Below, piece after piece: positions 47,901-53,900 of a stretch of 64,000 nt of DNA. Position numbers and translations under genes: made by a program. Positions within the stretch are counted from its first letter, which is position 1. Every line of letters starts with the position of its first letter. The DNA comes from Elusimicrobiota bacterium (lineage in GTDB: Bacteria > Elusimicrobiota > Elusimicrobia > F11), in contig JAJVIP010000027.1 of assembly GCA_022072025.1 (NCBI GenBank), forward strand, positions 1 through 64,000, in the 5' to 3' direction. The notes beneath the pieces are model-generated. The model had not been told where the DNA came from and did no database searches. It saw only the letters and a program-made list of their open reading frames with translations.

Positions 47901-50900
47901 CCAATCCTTCGTGCAACTGATGTCTCCCGTAAACGACAAAGAGAATCTTTGGTTCGTGCGTCGCGGGCAAATTTTCTTTGTCGAGAAAAATTTGAAGGCA
48001 TGGGTGGAAAAACTAAGTGTCGGCGCAGCCAGTCGCGAGCAGAGCCAAACTGATATGCCGTCGCTTTCGAAGGGCGGGAAAAAAATAATCGCCGATATTG
48101 TGAAAGTGGCCTACCGGAGAAAAAGCGGCGGAACACTTTTGCGTCCGGCCAAGGCCATGCGTTATTTGGGCCTCAACAAAGATCAAAGCCAGTCTTTTAG
48201 AAGATGGGTCGCGGCTGGGGGCGCCGGATCCTTTTTGGTTTGGTGCGGGGGGCAGCTTTTTTATAAGCGGGCTGATTTGATCGATTGGGTCGGTCGATTT
48301 GTTCATGACGAACAGACGCAGCTTTTGCCTCTGCGCACGCCAAAACAGCGCATTCGCGCAAAAATAATCGCCAGGATTCTGAAGAAACATTTAAAAAAGG
48401 AGCTTGGCGCTCTCCTAACGCCGGCGGAAGCGATGGTGAAAGTTAAATCGTTCCGAAAAGCTTGGCGCCGGTGGGTGACGTACATGGAGAGCATTGACGA
48501 ATCATCCGTATGGATCGTTCGTTCGGGAGTTCGCTTGGTTTTGCAAAAACGTTTATTTTCTTGGCGTGACCGACTGGCGAAGTCCAAACATTTAAAAGGC
48601 AAGCCAACCAGCGAAACGCGCGAGACTCTTCAAAACATCGCCTGGAAAAAATTGGAAGCAGAACATGGGAAACTTCTTTCACCTGAGAAGGCCATGCATT
48701 GTATCGGCCTGGGCAGAGACGCGTTGCGGCCGTTTGAGGCGAATTTTTCTCACACGCATGGGAAGACGGGGAAGCCGCTATATCTGCAGCGCGCCGGCGC
48801 CAAGTTTTATATTCGTTCCGCGCTGCTTGAATGGAAGAAGAGTCTTCTCTCTCGTGAAGGGGTTTATGACTACGAGTTGACAACCGGCGGGAAAACGATA
48901 GTTGCGAATCTTTTACGAAAAGAATTCGAGAAAAAGAACGGCAAACTTCTGAGTCCGCTTCAGGCAATGAAGCGGATAGGATGGTCGCGTTGGCAAACCC
49001 AGACGTTTATTGAGTTGCACCAAAAAACGGAAACAGGCGACCCAATCGTCATTCGGCTTGGGAACCTGAATTTCTTTTCAGAAAAAAGCTTGGCTAGGTG
49101 GATGGAAGAACAGAAAGTACGTCTGGATGAGGCTCGGCATAATTACGGAACCAAATCGGGGCCTGCTGTGCTGATTGAATTTCCGAAAGCAATGTCGATA
49201 ATTGGTTGGCATCCAAAACAGGCCGGATATTTCATGACGCATACCGAACAGTTGCAAGCGCCCGATGTCGTGGTGAATGTTGGAGGAAAAGCATACGTGG
49301 TGCTGCATCAATTGGAACTTTGGAAGGCGCGTCGCGACGCAGAGCGCGCTGGCGGAGCTGCGCCAGCGCTCAAAGCGCAATCGACGAGCAATCGCGCGAT
49401 TTTGAGGGGATGGAATCCTTACAGCTTGAGGACGGATGTATTGTTCGTGCCCGATGATGAGTTTTTGAAGGTTATCTGGTGGCTGTTTAATCTTCCGGAG
49501 TTTTTTAGGGATCATCCCGGCACGTGGTGGAAACAATTGATGCGATTTGCCGGCCTTTTGGCGGTGAACGCCGCCATCCTGGCTCCGCCTTTCTCTCTTT
49601 TCTTTTTGCCGATCGATTATGGGGTGTTTGAGTTGAATCTCCTCGTTTTGTGGTGGTTTTTTTCAATCGGTCTCACGTATATCCACGCTTTGTCCTCGCC
49701 GTCTTATGAACCCCCTTGGCATCTCAAACTCGCCGTGGGGCCTGTTTATGCCGCGCAATTTCTCACCCACGCGCTTTACAATCTTTTCACCCACTACATT
49801 GGGGCAGCGCTGTCTGCGGAACCATCGCGGTCTAGCGCCCCAAAAAATGACATCGCGCAGCAATTGGATGATGTTATCGGGGTGCCTGTCGAGTTGGGAA
49901 TCGGCAAAAAATACGAAGAAACTGTACGGGATCTGACTCGAAGGGATCGATCTCAAGTCGAACCGCCCACAGTCCGAAAGATTCAATCGGCTCTTCCTAA
50001 CTTTAATCCGCAATTTCATCCGATCGATATAAATCTGAGCAGGGAGTGGGAAAAGCGAGTTCCGTTGCCGGGGCCGTTTGATGTTTATTCGGAATATGCC
50101 GAAGCGGTTTATTATTTGAGAGGGTATCTGATCGGCTGCGGCGTGACCGAAGACCAATTGAGGCAAGAACAATTCGAATTGGATCATCACTCGACGTTGC
50201 GTTGTCCGCTGCCCGAACTCATACGTCGAACCATTTTCATACTGCATCGGTATGCCCCGGATCAATCGGCCGTCTGGCGGGACCACCATCTCATCTGGAT
50301 GTCCGGGGAAATACGCGACGTTCGAAATGCGGCGCAGGGGGTTATTAATGAACGAATGAGGCGGGTGGCAGAAACTCAGCCGGAAAACATACCGGAAACG
50401 ATTTTCGCTCTTCTCCAATCGGAACGGATGATGATTACGCTCATACTCGTTGCGTTGGGAATTGCGAAGAAAACCGACAGTGTCTTTCTTTCCCATTTCC
50501 ATGGAATCAACGACCTGTTGTTTGAGCAAGTTCAGGGAATCGCTGTTGATGGGCGCGCAATTCCCCTGGAGAAATTGAAAGTAGTAAACGCCCGGTTGAT
50601 TGAGCATTTCAGGTTTTCATTCGACATCTTGAAAGTGACGAGGAATAGAACCGACACGGTGAAAGCAATGCTTTCTGAAAACCAGCGCGTGGTGGATTTA
50701 CTTCGCACTTCCAATGTCTCGGTTGCCGCTCTTTACTTGAAGAAAGCTTTGTTTTTCTTTTTGGCTGAAAAATCACGAGAGAGTCAATTCGATATGCAGA
50801 AGGAAATGGGAGATTTTTTCATGTCGATATCAGACTTAATTCGAAGTCTCGAAAAACATTCTTCCAGCCCAAAGATTATCTTCACGGAAAATTTTTCTTT

Positions 50901-53900
50901 TGTCGCACACGTATTGGATGCGATGCAGCAACTCGGATTTGAAAACATCTTGCCGAAACACCTGCCGGTAAAGGCCATCGAGAACTTAAAGGCGGCGGGC
51001 GACTTTGAATTCAATCCGCTCTTGTCCGATGTAAAGGGCCACAGGTTTCGATTTTCATTCGGCGGATACCCGATGGTTTTTGAGCGGATTTTGGGAGCGG
51101 TCATTTTTATCGTTGGGGCGGGATGGTTCATTTGCGGCGCGTGGGACCAGGCTTTTCTGTCGGTGGCCTTGATTTGTGTGCCGGCGGTGATTTTCGGCTG
51201 GCGGTTTCATGGGTTTTTTAACCGGCTGGCGGGGCGCTTGGGATGGTTTTCCATGTCGCTATATCCGGGTGCTGATGAGGGAAATAGGGAGATTTTCATT
51301 CCAATTCCTGGCTCAAATCAGCCGATTTTATACCGCCATAGCGCATCCCATTATGATGATTGGACAGTAGGGGTGTATCGGCACAACAACTATCCAGATG
51401 CTCAAGGTTCATTCATCAAATCCATTGAACAGTGGTGGAAAGAGGGCGCGGAGGATTCGGTCTTTAAGCTTCCTCAAATGCAGGAACATTTCTTTTGGTT
51501 GCTCGATAATATTTATACGCCCCAATTGGAGGTGGCGGATGAGGTTCATGACCGACTCTCGTATGAGATGAAGAAATATTTTGAGATTTTATGTCGTTAT
51601 GGGCCTGGATTTATGGGTTATGCGCTTCTCCGTTTGGTGATCCTTGAGAACACCCTTAAGCCCTTGGTCTCAAAGGACCCGAGAGCAATTAAACATTTGT
51701 GGTTGGTGAAATTTCTTCAAATGCGAATCCGAGACCAAGAACCGGGGACTTTTGGTTCCACTCTTGCGTCCTTCGCTTTGTTAAGGCCGGAGTTTGCGAA
51801 AGAAGTTGAGGCGTTGCTTGAATCGACAAATCTTTGGGAAGGCGTCTGGACCAAAGGCGGCACCCAACCACATCAGGAATTCACGGCTTCATTTTGGGCG
51901 AGAATTATTGGACTTGATTTAATCAACAACATTACTGATCAGAATCAAAAAAAACTCTTAATTGAATTCCTCGCGGAACTACTTCCCATCAATGAGGAGA
52001 AACGCCATGCGTGGGACAACCCATTAACGGGATTCATGGCCAAATTACAAGCCCAAGAAAGGGTAACGCATATTCATATTGAACCCACTCAATTAATTGA
52101 GAGGAACGCCAAGGAAGGAGCACTCGGCAATTATTTGCAGTTTCAGCTGCGCCTTGTTCAAGCGCTCATTGAAACCCAACGATTCCGTCGAATCATATTG
52201 ACCGACAAACACTCCCCATATCAATTTGACAAACCTGACCATACCACTCCTTTCGGGTCCTTTATGACAAAGGTAAAGAAAATTTGCGACGAGTACAATG
52301 TTGAGATCTTGCATTCCACTGAATTCTTGAATGAGGGGAACAGCAAACAAAATCAGGAACCGTTTATCAGCTTGGGGTTTTCTGCCCCGGCCCCCGAAAC
52401 TGATTCGTTGTATGTGTTTCATGAAATCATGGCCGAACTCAGGCAATTTCCTCCTTTCAATCCCAAACATTATTTGAAGGGAGTCGTTCATCAGATACAT
52501 GAAACGACACCCACCCGTGATACCAATCGCACGGTTGGATTGGAAATTTCATCGAAAAAAAACACCTCAACCATTTGGGCGCATTCCATCTATGGGATGG
52601 GGCATATGAATTTCTATCAATATGCTTTTGTTACCTCGTCCTTACGGGATGACAACAAAGAATCATCAGGTCCAACTGGAGCGCCCTCTTTAAAGAAAGA
52701 ATTTAGGGATTCCTTAAACCCAGAAAATTCCCTGATCAGCCACGTCCTGGCACGCCTGGCAGTGGGCCCAGAAAATTCATTGGGAATGGAAAATGTGGGA
52801 TTGATGATATTTGGGGTGATCGGTATTTGGATGTTGGGCCCGGTTTGGGGCTTGTGCGCCGTGGTGGGCGGGTTTGCGCTGCTTCATTTCAAGCAATTTA
52901 GGAGACGGTACAAATCTTGGCGCGCGCAGAACGAGTCCGGCTGGGCGGCGTTTTGGTGGGCGAAAAATTTAACCGTGTTTTTGGCGGCCGCCACAGTGTT
53001 AACAACAGCGCTCAACCTTCCCGCTCTTGTTATCCATTTTTCACAGAGGTTCATTCAGCCGTTTAATCCGGTTTACACCTCAATTGGTTTCCCGCATATT
53101 CTCGCCATTCTCGCCATCACGGCCGTGGGATGGTGGTTTCATGGTTTCATAAATCCGCATATTCAAGATTGGGGGTTTACGCCCATGTCCCTGCGAGGGC
53201 CAACTTGCATAAGCATTAAAATTTTAGGACCAAGTAAGCTGATTGATTTCAGTTATGATAATCCATATCTCAATCCTGAGTCGAACCATGATGAGATTGC
53301 GGCCCACAACTACCAACCCAATGATTCATCGGAATTGTCCAATCTAATCAACCAATGGTGGAAGGATAATCCGGGTCTGTCTTATCTCACCAATCGGCAT
53401 TTTAAAACCCATTATTTTTGGCTCCTCGAAAATGTCTATTCCCAAGATTTCCATCTTGAACCGGCGGTTCGCCATCATTTAGCTCAATCACTTGAACATT
53501 ATTTCCAATCTATTGAGGAAAAGAATGAAGACTTCCTTCTGTTTGCGCTGATTCGATTGATCATTGCCCTGCATAACGTCGGCAAACAAAATGAAGAATA
53601 TATTCCAGGATGGGTTGGTGCGCACAAAAATCTCCTCCTGGGTTTAATTGGTCAATTGACTGGCGAGTTTGATTCGGCCCCTGAATGGACCCCTGAATTT
53701 ATTGAGTTCACATTAAATTACCTTGCATCCCATGAACCCGCTTTATTGCCCCAAATCGACTTCCTTCGGAATTCAAAAAATTTTATCGATGAGAACCGAA
53801 AATCTGTGGATAGGAAGAAGATTAAAAAAGGATCCATTGGAAATATATCGGGTCCTGATTGGAATTATCAATCTTATGCCCCGAACTTGAAAAACCGGCG

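Noticed and set aside
49663-50607. 314-codon minus-strand frame inside the giant ORF
   Set aside because: Its translation is rich in His/Arg/Asn with no domain pattern, while the plus frame has coherent protein text throughout.
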